DNA from: Alloactinosynnema sp. L-07
GTDB lineage: Bacteria; Actinomycetota; Actinomycetes; Mycobacteriales; Pseudonocardiaceae
Direction: 5' to 3'
Assembly (NCBI RefSeq): GCF_900070365.1
Contig: NZ_LN850107.1
Coordinates: 2,480,001 to 2,544,000, forward strand
Length of the DNA stretch: 64,000 nucleotides
In this document: positions 36,890 through 44,158 of the stretch, piece by piece
Layout of the letters: each line of letters opens with the position of its first letter
Position numbering within the stretch: the first letter of the stretch is position 1
Translations under genes and position numbers: made by a program
The notes under the pieces: generated by a model
Database searches by the model: none
The model's input: the letters and a program-made list of their open reading frames with translations, nothing else
Told to the model about the DNA's origin: nothing

Positions 36890-37831
36890 GTGAGCTTTCG
36901 CATGGACACATCGGCGAGCGCACCGGAGTTCGTGCACGAGGCCCTCGTCTACCGCGACGAATCGGGTTTCCTCGCGGGCACCGTCGACTTCCTCCGGGAA
37001 GGCGTGCGCGCCGGTGAGCCCGTGTTCGCCTTGCTGTCGCCCGACCGCTTCGACCGCGTGCGCGCCGGTCTGGGCGCCGACGCGGGCGCCGTGACCTACC
37101 TCGACCTGCGCGAGATCGGCCGCAACCCCGCCCGGATCATCCCGGCCATCCGCGGCCTGGCAGGCTCCGGCCCGTCGCGCGGTGTCGGCGAGCCGGTGCA
37201 CTCCGGCCGCAGCGACGCGGCGAACATCGAGGCCCAGCTGCACGACGCCCTGGTCAACGCTGCCTTCGACGGCACGCCGCTGCGACTGCGTTGCTCCATC
37301 GACGCCAGGATGCCCGCCGCCGCGCTCGACGCGAGCGCCGCGAACCACCCCGTGATCGTGACCAACGGGACCGTGAGCCCCAGCGCCGGATTCGACCCGA
37401 AGTCGGCGCAGGTCGAGTTCAGCGCGGACCTGCCCGCCCCGGACGCGGTCTCCGACATCGCCCACTTCGCCCTCGACGACCTGCCCGAGCTGCGCGACCT
37501 GGTCACCGTGCGGGCAGGCGGGTTCGGGCTCAGCCGGGCCAAGGCGCTCGACCTGACCCTGGCGACCAACGAGATCGTCACCAACAGCATCTGCCACGGC
37601 GGCGAACGCGGCACGCTGCGGGTCTGGGCGGACGGCGACGCGGTGGTGTGCGAGATCAGCGACAGCGGCCACATCGTCGACCCGATGGTCGGCCGGACCG
37701 TGCCGCTGCCCTCGGTCCCTGGCGGGCGCGGGGTGTGGCTGGCCAACCAGCTCTGCGACCTGGTCCAGATCCGCTCGTCGGCCACCGGGACCGTCGTCCG
37801 CCTGCACATGTCCGCCTCCCCGGAATTCTAA
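36890..37831 (+). CDS. MEDS-domain anti-sigma-type ATPase (RsbW-like sensor)
   Basis: A 313-residue soluble protein from GTG 36890 (GAGG upstream; ATG 36902 is an alternative). The N-terminal half has the MEDS/DcmR sensory pattern: FVHEALVYRDESGFLAGTVDFLREGVRAGEPVFALL and TYLDLREIGRNPARIIPAIR. The C-terminal GHKL ATPase part includes LDLTLATNEIVTNSICHGGERG, VCEISDSGHI and GGRGVWLANQLCDLVQIRSS. Many actinomycetes carry such MEDS-RsbW fusions, which are thought to be anti-sigma or two-component-like regulators. No sigma-factor or antagonist gene adjoins, so the partner is unknown. Confidence 0.85.
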   Translation: MSFRMDTSASAPEFVHEALVYRDESGFLAGTVDFLREGVRAGEPVFALLSPDRFDRVRAGLGADAGAVTYLDLREIGRNPARIIPAIRGLAGSGPSRGVGEPVHSGRSDAANIEAQLHDALVNAAFDGTPLRLRCSIDARMPAAALDASAANHPVIVTNGTVSPSAGFDPKSAQVEFSADLPAPDAVSDIAHFALDDLPELRDLVTVRAGGFGLSRAKALDLTLATNEIVTNSICHGGERGTLRVWADGDAVVCEISDSGHIVDPMVGRTVPLPSVPGGRGVWLANQLCDLVQIRSSATGTVVRLHMSASPEF

Positions 37832-37978
37832 GAATTGGTCGCCTACCGGAGGACCGGTGCGGATTGTGGGTAGCCGTGGTCAGGTTCCGTCACGGTGCCC
37901 CTTAGGTGCGGTTGCGAGAACCGGTGGCTGGACTTTCGAGGGCGATCTCGTGCAGTGCGTCCAGGTTCGCCGCCGAGA

Positions 37979-38713
37979 TCATCTACTAGCGAGCGCGTCC
38001 AGGTACGACCGGATGGCGGCCAACGCGTCCGGCGCCTGCCACAGCGCGGTCACACGTGGATCGTCGGTGGCGCGGGTGGCCTCGATCCGGGTCCGGGCGG
38101 GCCGATGCAGCTGTTCCTTGGTCAGCGCGAACGCCGCCGCCGGGACCTTGGCCAGCTCGCTTGCGCGGGCCAGCGCGGTGGGCAGCAGGTCGTCGGCCGC
38201 CACGACCTCGTCGGCGAGACCGACCAGCAGCGCGTCCGCGGGCTCCAGCACCACGGCGGTGTTGACCAGCCGCGCGGCGTGCCGCTCGGTGGCGTGTCGG
38301 ACGATCTCCAATGCCGCCACCGGGAACGGGACGCCGACCAGCAGCTCGGTCAGCCCGATCCGGCCGCCGGACATCACCCGGTAGTCGGCCGCCGCGGCCA
38401 GCACCGCGCCGCCCGCGATCGCCGGACCGCCGACGGCGGCCACGACCGGGCGCGGGCAGTCGAAGACGGCCAGGAACGCCTTGCTCAGCGCGGGGAGGAA
38501 GGCCGCCACATACTCCGCTCCCCCGTCGACCACCCGGCGCAGGTCCACCCCGGCCGAGAACGCCCGACCGGCCCCGGCGAGGACGATCGCGTCGGCCGCC
38601 AGCGAGCTCACGGTGCGGCTGATCGCGTCGCAGAGTTCGAGGTCGAGCGCGTTGACCTTGCCGTGGTCGAGGCGCACTACCGCGAGGTCGCCGTGGGGTT
38701 CGACGAAGATCAT
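37979..38713 (-). CDS. Enoyl-CoA hydratase/isomerase-family protein
   Basis: A 244-residue crotonase-fold protein. It has VRLDHGKVNALDLELCDAI, the oxyanion-hole segment AGAGRAFSAGVDLRRVVDGG and PVVAAVGGPAIAGGAVLAAAADYRVMSGGRIGLTELLVGVPFP. The usual catalytic Glu pair of hydratases is not clear (one Glu is seen in GLTELLVG), so the reaction is uncertain. Its ATG overlaps the stop of the caspase-like gene (ATGA), putting it at the end of the CHAT/NTPase/caspase cassette on the minus strand. That coupling is odd for a metabolic enzyme and may be either chance operon fusion or a real link. Confidence 0.85.
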   Translation of the reverse strand: MIFVEPHGDLAVVRLDHGKVNALDLELCDAISRTVSSLAADAIVLAGAGRAFSAGVDLRRVVDGGAEYVAAFLPALSKAFLAVFDCPRPVVAAVGGPAIAGGAVLAAAADYRVMSGGRIGLTELLVGVPFPVAALEIVRHATERHAARLVNTAVVLEPADALLVGLADEVVAADDLLPTALARASELAKVPAAAFALTKEQLHRPARTRIEATRATDDPRVTALWQAPDALAAIRSYLDALASR

Positions 38714-40056
38714 GGGCCCTTCCCGGCCCCCAGCCGCACGGCCGGGTCACCGAGAACAATGTAATTGCGGGCGTCGGTGTTGGCTGTCCACAGCGCCGCG
38801 AGGGCCTGGTCGTCGATCTTGCGTCCGGTGCGGCGCAACTCGTCGACTCTGGTGACCAGTTCGGTCGCGATCGCCGCGTAGCGCTGGTTCAGATACTCCA
38901 TCGCCGAGCCGAGCCGCTGTCCGGCGACCATGGCGCGCAGCGTGCTGGCCATGGCACCGATCTGCGGGTCCATCCCCTGCCATAGGAACGAGCAGCTCCA
39001 CACCCGGTCCACATGCCCGACAAAGGCCAGCGCGCCCGCGGCCAGCAACCGCTGCGGCAGCCGGGCAACGAAAGCGCGGCCCGCGTCGTGCCCATTGGGG
39101 AACTCGGCCGCCGCCGGTGTCCCGGCGCCGTAGCAGGCAAAGGAGAACACGATGTCGGGCGTCGGCGGACCGACGACGTCGGCGCCCGCGAAGTAGTAGT
39201 CGGTGCTCAGCGGCGCGGCGGCCATCGGGCCGGGCCAGTCCTGGCACAGCAGCGCGCCCTGGATCTCGCGCATGTTCGGCTTGGCCGACCCGACGCCATG
39301 CGAGGCGGTGAACAGCACGCGCCCCGGGTGCGGTTCGGTGAGCAGCGCGGCCAGCCGTGTCTTGGTCGCCTGCTCCGCCACATCAGCGGCGACGGTGACT
39401 CCGTGGTCGGTCAGTTCCTTGTGCAGCGGCGCGATGAGCTGGGCCGCGCTCAGCGTCGTCGCCCGGTCGTCGGGGTTGCGCACGCCGAACAAGTGGATCC
39501 CTGGCGGCAACGGTTCGGCTTCCTCAGCCACGACCACCGCGGCGGCGTAGGCGGCGTACTCGTCGAGCGTGTCGAAGTGCAGGCGGCCCACCGCGTACTG
39601 GACGTCGAGCTGGTACTGCAGGCTGAACGGCAACTCGGCCGGGTCACCCGCGAACAGCAGGTAGTACGGGATCTTGGTGGGCTCTGCCGGTCCGGGCGCG
39701 GCCCCATGCCGACGAAGGAACGCGCCGTCGTCGTCACCCGGCTCGACCACCAACTCCCGATACAGCGCGCCCGCCTGGGATTTGCGCCGGTCGAGCAACG
39801 GACGAAGCGCGTCCAGCACGGGACTGGCCGGTGTCGTCACGACCGCCCACCCGACCGAGGCCAAGTCCTCCGGGTCGAACCCGAACATCACCCCGAACGT
39901 CGGCTCCCGCTGCTGGTCACGCTTGCGCAGCGCCCGGACGTGGCGTTCCTCTGGCCGCTCGCCCCGCGCGACCGCCGCCACCGTCTCGACCGTGTCACCG
40001 GGGAAGAGGTATCCCCCGGTGTCCGCGTCGACACCGTTGACCGGAAGCTCGGTCAT
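38710..40056 (-). CDS. Caspase-like (C25/CHAT-type) peptidase-fold protein
   Basis: A 448-residue protein from ATG 40056, which overlaps the NTPase stop (ATGA). It has the clan-CD caspase dyad pattern: His253 in RVLFTASHGVGS, after a hydrophobic strand, and Cys308 in DIVFSFACYGAGTP, after the next one. The YYLLFAGDPAELPFSLQYQL segment resembles gingipain-type C25 and CHAT proteins. Near the C terminus FVGHVDRVWSCSF is in the region that closes the fold in that family. No signal peptide is present. It follows the STAND NTPase in the cassette, so activation by an upstream sensor is a reasonable hypothesis. Specificity is unknown. Confidence 0.78.
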   Translation of the reverse strand: MTELPVNGVDADTGGYLFPGDTVETVAAVARGERPEERHVRALRKRDQQREPTFGVMFGFDPEDLASVGWAVVTTPASPVLDALRPLLDRRKSQAGALYRELVVEPGDDDGAFLRRHGAAPGPAEPTKIPYYLLFAGDPAELPFSLQYQLDVQYAVGRLHFDTLDEYAAYAAAVVVAEEAEPLPPGIHLFGVRNPDDRATTLSAAQLIAPLHKELTDHGVTVAADVAEQATKTRLAALLTEPHPGRVLFTASHGVGSAKPNMREIQGALLCQDWPGPMAAAPLSTDYYFAGADVVGPPTPDIVFSFACYGAGTPAAAEFPNGHDAGRAFVARLPQRLLAAGALAFVGHVDRVWSCSFLWQGMDPQIGAMASTLRAMVAGQRLGSAMEYLNQRYAAIATELVTRVDELRRTGRKIDDQALAALWTANTDARNYIVLGDPAVRLGAGKGP

Positions 40057-41492
40057 GTCAGCACGACCAACAGGACGGCGAGCACCACGATCACCACGGC
40101 CTCGGCGGCGGCGAGCAGCGCCAGTCTGTTGGTCACGCCGCGGGCGTCGGCCAGGCCCGCCTCGTCGCGGGAGCGGACCAGGAACTCGCGCTCCAGGTCG
40201 GCCAACCCCGCCGCGGCGGGCTGCGGCGCGCGGCGCAGGGCGTCGCCGGTGAGCAGGAACGCGCGCTGGCGCTGGTTGCGGCGCCACTCGTAGGCGGCGA
40301 CCTGCCACGGGTCGAGCGTGGCGTGCCGCCACGACTGGTTGGCGTCGAGCACGGCGTTGATCAGCCGGTCGTGCGCCAGCTCGTACCAGGTGGTGCCCGC
40401 CCGGCTGTCGATGCGGATCAGGTAGGCGTCCTCCAGCGCGTCGAGCACCCGCGCGCCCAACTCGCCCGGCACCGGAGAGCGCGTGGTCTGGGCGCGGAAG
40501 CGGCGCGCGGTGATCAGGTCGCGTTCGAACCAGTCCCGCACGATGCGCTGCGACACGCCGAGTTCGCGCTCCAACTCGGTCAGCGCGTGGCTGTAGTAGC
40601 GGCTCAGCGCGCGGTCGATGTCGACCAGGTCGACGTCGGCCATGCCGATCTCGCGGAAGCTCTCCCCCGCCCGCGCCGAAGCGACCCGCCACAGCGTGCG
40701 GCACACGACCTGGAGCTGGAACGGCTCGACGTAAGGGGATCTGAGCCAGTCGTCCCCGCCGCCCGGCCGGTCGACCCTGGCCCTGGCGAGCCGGTCGACC
40801 AGCGACTCGGCCGCACCGTCGACAAAGGACACCCGTTGTTCGCCCGCCGGGGTGCGCACGGCGGCCAGGGCCTCGCCGTGGTCGAGGAAGTCGAGCCGGT
40901 ACCGGGCGCGCAGCCTGCCCGGCAGGAACCGCAGGTACTTGTCCAGGCCGCCCATGTAGTCCTCGCGGACGGCCAGCAGCGCCCACAGGGTGCCGTCGGC
41001 CAGGGCGGCGCCGAGCTGGCGGAAGAACTCCTCTTTGGCCGGACCGTCGGTCGGATCCAGCGCCAGGACCTCTTCGAGCTGGTCGAGGACCAGGACGCGG
41101 GCGGCGCCGTCGAGCAGCGGCGGTTCCATCCGCTCGACGATCTCGGCCAAGGTCAGCTCGGCCAGGCCTGGGGTCTCGGCGCCGAGCAGGTCGACCCCGA
41201 CACTGTGGACATACCGGTTGCCGCTCGCGGTCGGCTGCTTGTCCACGCGAGCGGGCGGGGTCGGCACGAAACCGTCCGAGCGCAGCATCCTGGCCACCGC
41301 CGCCTGGATGAGGGAGGTCTTGCCTGCCCCCGACGGCGCGTGCAGCAGCACCACCCGCTCGGCGATGACCAGGTCGGCCACCTCGCGGGCGGCCTGCTGC
41401 CGGTTGGGCAGCCGCTCGTCGCGGCGGAACGCGCGCGGCCCGACATAGGGATTGGCCGCGGGCAGCACGATCGGCGCGGTGTCGGCGCTCAT
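40053..41492 (-). CDS. nSTAND1-type NTPase with C-terminal membrane anchor
   Basis: A 479-residue NTPase from ATG 41492 with a strong GAGGAGG ahead. NPYVGPRAFRRDE at the start (about residues 14-26) and the P-loop HAPSGAGKTSL (K58) followed by Walker B RVLVLDQLEEVLAL place it in the novel STAND group 1. The LWALLAVREDYMGGLD segment, YVEPFQLQVVCRTLW and WYELAHDRLINAVLD are typical of it. The C terminus is one hydrophobic helix (LALLAAAEAVVIVVLAVLLV), so it should sit on the membrane. STAND proteins normally assemble after sensing a trigger. It lies between CHAT-SIR2 and caspase-like genes, coupled to both. Confidence 0.85.
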   Translation of the reverse strand: MSADTAPIVLPAANPYVGPRAFRRDERLPNRQQAAREVADLVIAERVVLLHAPSGAGKTSLIQAAVARMLRSDGFVPTPPARVDKQPTASGNRYVHSVGVDLLGAETPGLAELTLAEIVERMEPPLLDGAARVLVLDQLEEVLALDPTDGPAKEEFFRQLGAALADGTLWALLAVREDYMGGLDKYLRFLPGRLRARYRLDFLDHGEALAAVRTPAGEQRVSFVDGAAESLVDRLARARVDRPGGGDDWLRSPYVEPFQLQVVCRTLWRVASARAGESFREIGMADVDLVDIDRALSRYYSHALTELERELGVSQRIVRDWFERDLITARRFRAQTTRSPVPGELGARVLDALEDAYLIRIDSRAGTTWYELAHDRLINAVLDANQSWRHATLDPWQVAAYEWRRNQRQRAFLLTGDALRRAPQPAAAGLADLEREFLVRSRDEAGLADARGVTNRLALLAAAEAVVIVVLAVLLVVLT

Positions 41493-41630
41493 GGCGCCCC
41501 CTCCTCGTCGGCCCGCGGCTCGCACGAGAAGTCACGAGCGGCTGACCAGCTCTGCACCGTGTCGGCGCTCATGGCGCACCCGCCGCGTTGGCCCGCAGCT
41601 CGCTGAGGAAGTCGCGGGTGGCGGCCCAGA
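41481..41630. repeat. Imperfect 80-bp tandem duplication of a gene junction
   Basis: Two copies offset by exactly 80 bases (from 41481 and from 41561) share an identical 17-base start and about four-fifths identity over the first 67 bases, without gaps. The duplicated segment spans the end of one gene and the start of the next. Divergence suggests an old event. Confidence 0.8.
41489..41572 (-). CDS. Junction mini-ORF (27 residues) between CHAT-SIR2 and STAND genes
   Basis: ATG 41572 overlaps the CHAT-SIR2 stop and the mini-ORF stop overlaps the NTPase ATG, both as ATGA. Its first residues MSADT equal the NTPase N terminus, and its end SAARDFSCEPRADEEGAP resembles the CHAT-SIR2 C terminus ATRDFLSELRANAAGAP. 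It is thus a duplicate of the gene junction. The frame stayed open despite about 20% divergence between copies. Confidence 0.5.
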   Translation of the reverse strand: MSADTVQSWSAARDFSCEPRADEEGAP

Positions 41631-43623
41631 ACAGGCTCACCCGGTCCTCACCGAAGTAGGACTCCAGGTAGCGCTGGGCCGCCTCGGGCTCGATGGTCTG
41701 GCTCTCGGGCCGGACCTGGACACCGACATGGGAGTTGGCGCGCAGCCGCGAGCTGCCGCCGAAGCTCTTGATGCCCTGGAAGACCACCCGGAAATCCCAG
41801 TCGTCGAGCCGGTAGCCCAGGAACATCAGCGAGTTCTTCATCAGCGAGGCCGACACCGCGGGCGGGATGGACGGGCGCTGGTCGATCCACGCGGTCAGCC
41901 ACTCGAAGTGGTCGTCCTCGGTGAGCACCACCGAGTCTGGGTTGTCGAGCCTGCCGAACAGGTGGTAGACCCACGGCTTGACCACCGTCGGCGGTTCCAG
42001 GGTGCGCGGGTCGACCTGCTCGACCGAGTCGTTCCAGGGGAAACACAGCGTGGTCGGCGTCTTGGGCTGGTCGTTGGCGCGCAACGCCTGCTGGAGCAGG
42101 TCGGTCCAGCCGGTGGTGACGTAGACCTTGACCGGCAGGGTCGCGGCGGCCCGGTAGGGCTCGTCGGGATCGCTCTCGCGCAGCAGCCTGCCCAACTCCA
42201 GGATCACCGGCTCCGGCTCCGCGGCGTCGAGCAGGTGCTGCGGAACCTGGGCGATCAGGTCGGCGGGATCGGCGCGGCGCCTGCGGTCGCGCAGATCACT
42301 CATCAGATAGTCGATCAGGAACGCGCGCACCTCGCCGGGCGATCGGCCCACCCTCAGATACTGGGCGACCTGCGCGAAGTTCCCCCGCCCCGCGGGCGCG
42401 ATGGGCATCTGCCAGCGCCGCGCCCAGCGACGGGCGATCTCGATGCGCGAGCCGACGATGCCGTCGGCGAACCCTGGGCCCAGAACGGGGGTGAACCGGC
42501 CGGTCCGCATCATCAGCGCCAGCGAACCCCACGTCTCGCCGCCGACCTCGGTGCGGTAATAGGTGCGGCCGGACCGCAGCCGGGAGAACAGCACCGGCAC
42601 CCACCAGTCGGGCCGGTCGCGGATGCCGCTCCTGGCCACCGCCGCGGCCCGGTCGACCACCCCGTCGTCGGCGAACTCGGCGAAGAACCGCTCGGCGAAG
42701 GTCTGCGCGCTCGACATCGTCACGTCGCCCTGCATCGCCACCACCGCCGCGATCCCGGCCGCCGCCAACCGCGGCCCGAGGGCGGCCAGCGCGCCATGGT
42801 CGGTAGACGCCGTCCCCGCCGACCGGCACGACATGAGCATGGCCAGCGTCGGTTTCCGCTCCAGATGCTGGAAAGCCTCGACCAGCCTGCGCGCGTCGAC
42901 CGGATCGGCCTTGCCGTCCGCGGTCTCCAGGAAGAGCAGCGGGACATCGTCGGTGAGCGCGCCGTGGGCCACCAGGTACAGCACGTCGATCGGGTCGTCA
43001 GCGTCCTGCAGGCGCTCGACCACGGCGTTGAGACTGGCGTTGGGCAGCACCTCGGTGCGGTACCCCGCCAGTGCCTTCTTCGCCCGGTCGCACTCCCCCT
43101 TGCGATCCACCGGCGCCAACTCACGCCCCCCTGGCGCGTACTCGGCGAGGTCGGACGGCGCCGCGATGACCGCGAGCGCGACCGGGTCGCCCGCTTTGCG
43201 AACCGGGACGGGCCGCCAATCGGAGCCGGACAGATAGCGGGAGAACAGGACGGTGGAATTCGTGGCAATGGGCAACCCGGTCACCGGGTCGCGCAGCAGT
43301 TCCCAGCGGATCGCGTGGAACCGGCTGGGCCCGTCAATGTGCAATCGGACGTGGATCGGCGCGGTGTGCGCGGCGGCCATCGCCTTTTCGTAGAAACGCG
43401 AGATCTCGGCACTGCCGAACACCATCCGCGACAACGCCTCGGCGTAGGCGTCCTCGTCATCGAGGAGTTCGAGCAGCGCGGGGAGATCGAGACGCAGCAG
43501 GTCAGAGGGATGTTCCGGCCAGTCGACCGTGTCCACCCCAGTGAACCGCAGGCTCACATCGAACGCGTCCTGCGCCTTGTCGTACACAAGGCCGAATTCC
43601 AGGTCGGCATACTCGCCAGCCAC
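41569..43623 (-). CDS. CHAT-SIR2 fusion protein
   Basis: A 684-residue two-domain protein from GTG 43623 with GGAGGTGA upstream. Residues about 60-340 form a CHAT (caspase HetF-associated with TPR) domain: IRWELLRDP, then dyad H220 in LYLVAHGAL and C266 in LAMLMSCRSAG. Residues about 370-660 are SIR2-like: MMRTGRFTPVLGPGFADG replaces the usual glycine-rich NAD loop, and WVYHLFGRLDNPDSVVLTEDD with LMFLGYRLDDWDFRVVFQGI are typical of the SIR2_2 family. The SIR2-like part may hydrolyse NAD+ or only bind it; loop changes leave this open. First gene of the cassette, behind a palindrome-containing promoter. Confidence 0.85.
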   Translation of the reverse strand: MAGEYADLEFGLVYDKAQDAFDVSLRFTGVDTVDWPEHPSDLLRLDLPALLELLDDEDAYAEALSRMVFGSAEISRFYEKAMAAAHTAPIHVRLHIDGPSRFHAIRWELLRDPVTGLPIATNSTVLFSRYLSGSDWRPVPVRKAGDPVALAVIAAPSDLAEYAPGGRELAPVDRKGECDRAKKALAGYRTEVLPNASLNAVVERLQDADDPIDVLYLVAHGALTDDVPLLFLETADGKADPVDARRLVEAFQHLERKPTLAMLMSCRSAGTASTDHGALAALGPRLAAAGIAAVVAMQGDVTMSSAQTFAERFFAEFADDGVVDRAAAVARSGIRDRPDWWVPVLFSRLRSGRTYYRTEVGGETWGSLALMMRTGRFTPVLGPGFADGIVGSRIEIARRWARRWQMPIAPAGRGNFAQVAQYLRVGRSPGEVRAFLIDYLMSDLRDRRRRADPADLIAQVPQHLLDAAEPEPVILELGRLLRESDPDEPYRAAATLPVKVYVTTGWTDLLQQALRANDQPKTPTTLCFPWNDSVEQVDPRTLEPPTVVKPWVYHLFGRLDNPDSVVLTEDDHFEWLTAWIDQRPSIPPAVSASLMKNSLMFLGYRLDDWDFRVVFQGIKSFGGSSRLRANSHVGVQVRPESQTIEPEAAQRYLESYFGEDRVSLFWAATRDFLSELRANAAGAP

Positions 43624-43667
43624 GAACGGTCACCTCCGTCCCTGCATGGAAGAGGCGTGCACCCGCG

Positions 43668-43687
43668 TTTCAGATACTGAAATAGTA
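43668..43687. promoter_or_regulatory. Palindrome over a likely promoter of the CHAT-SIR2 operon
   Basis: TTTCAG-ATA-CTGAAA (43668-43682) is a perfect interrupted palindrome. On the minus strand TACTAT (43687-43682) could be a -10 box with TGACAA 18 bases upstream, so the palindrome would cover the start of transcription for the cassette. A repressor site is likely. No regulator gene is adjacent other than the small coiled-coil protein. Confidence 0.5.
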
Positions 43688-43771
43688 AGATTCCCAGGAC
43701 GCGCGTTGTCACGCAAGAGTGATCGGCGGTCGCTCATCCGTGAACGGCCCTGAGGTCGTACGATCGGAGCC

Positions 43772-44158
43772 GTGACACATGAACCACTCGAACCCCGCGT
43801 AACCGCCTTGGAGCGCGAGGCCGCCAGTACCCGAGAGATCGCCGAAGACGCCCACGCCGACGCGGCCGTCGCCCGCGCCTTGGCAAGCGCCGCCAGCAGA
43901 GAGGTGGGAGAGGTGCACGAACATCTGCGGGCCCACACGAAGGTCCTCAACGCCCTACGGGAGACCCAATTGGAACAAGGTCAGAAAATCGACAGGCTTC
44001 AAGCCGAGTTCTTCGGCTTCAAGAACGAGATGGTCGGCTTCGAGCGGGAGACCCGGGGAGGATTCGCCATGTTGGCGGCCGGGATGCAGCACATCACGAT
44101 GCTGCTGACCCCGCCGGACGAGCGGTCTACGGGTTCAATGCCTGGATCGCCTTCATGA
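43772..44158 (+). CDS. Small coiled-coil protein, divergent from the CHAT-SIR2 cassette
   Basis: A 128-residue protein from GTG 43772 (CGGAG upstream). It has no catalytic motif. Residues about 5-95 are heptad-rich (LEPRVTALEREAASTREIAEDAH, VHEHLRAHTKVLNALRETQLEQGQKIDRLQAEF) and should form a long coiled coil. The tail GGFAMLAAGMQHITMLLTP is followed by a short Ser/Gly-rich end. Similar small proteins are common in actinobacteria and unassigned. It shares the intergenic region with the CHAT-SIR2 gene, so it might be a sensor or adaptor for that cassette. Its 3' end overlaps the end of convergent hrpA by 32 bases. Confidence 0.7.
   Translation: MTHEPLEPRVTALEREAASTREIAEDAHADAAVARALASAASREVGEVHEHLRAHTKVLNALRETQLEQGQKIDRLQAEFFGFKNEMVGFERETRGGFAMLAAGMQHITMLLTPPDERSTGSMPGSPS

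Noticed and set aside
41452..43680. 742-codon plus-strand ORF over the CHAT-SIR2 gene
   Set aside because: Antisense shadow; low-complexity composition and no recognisable domain, while the minus strand has full CHAT and SIR2 signatures.
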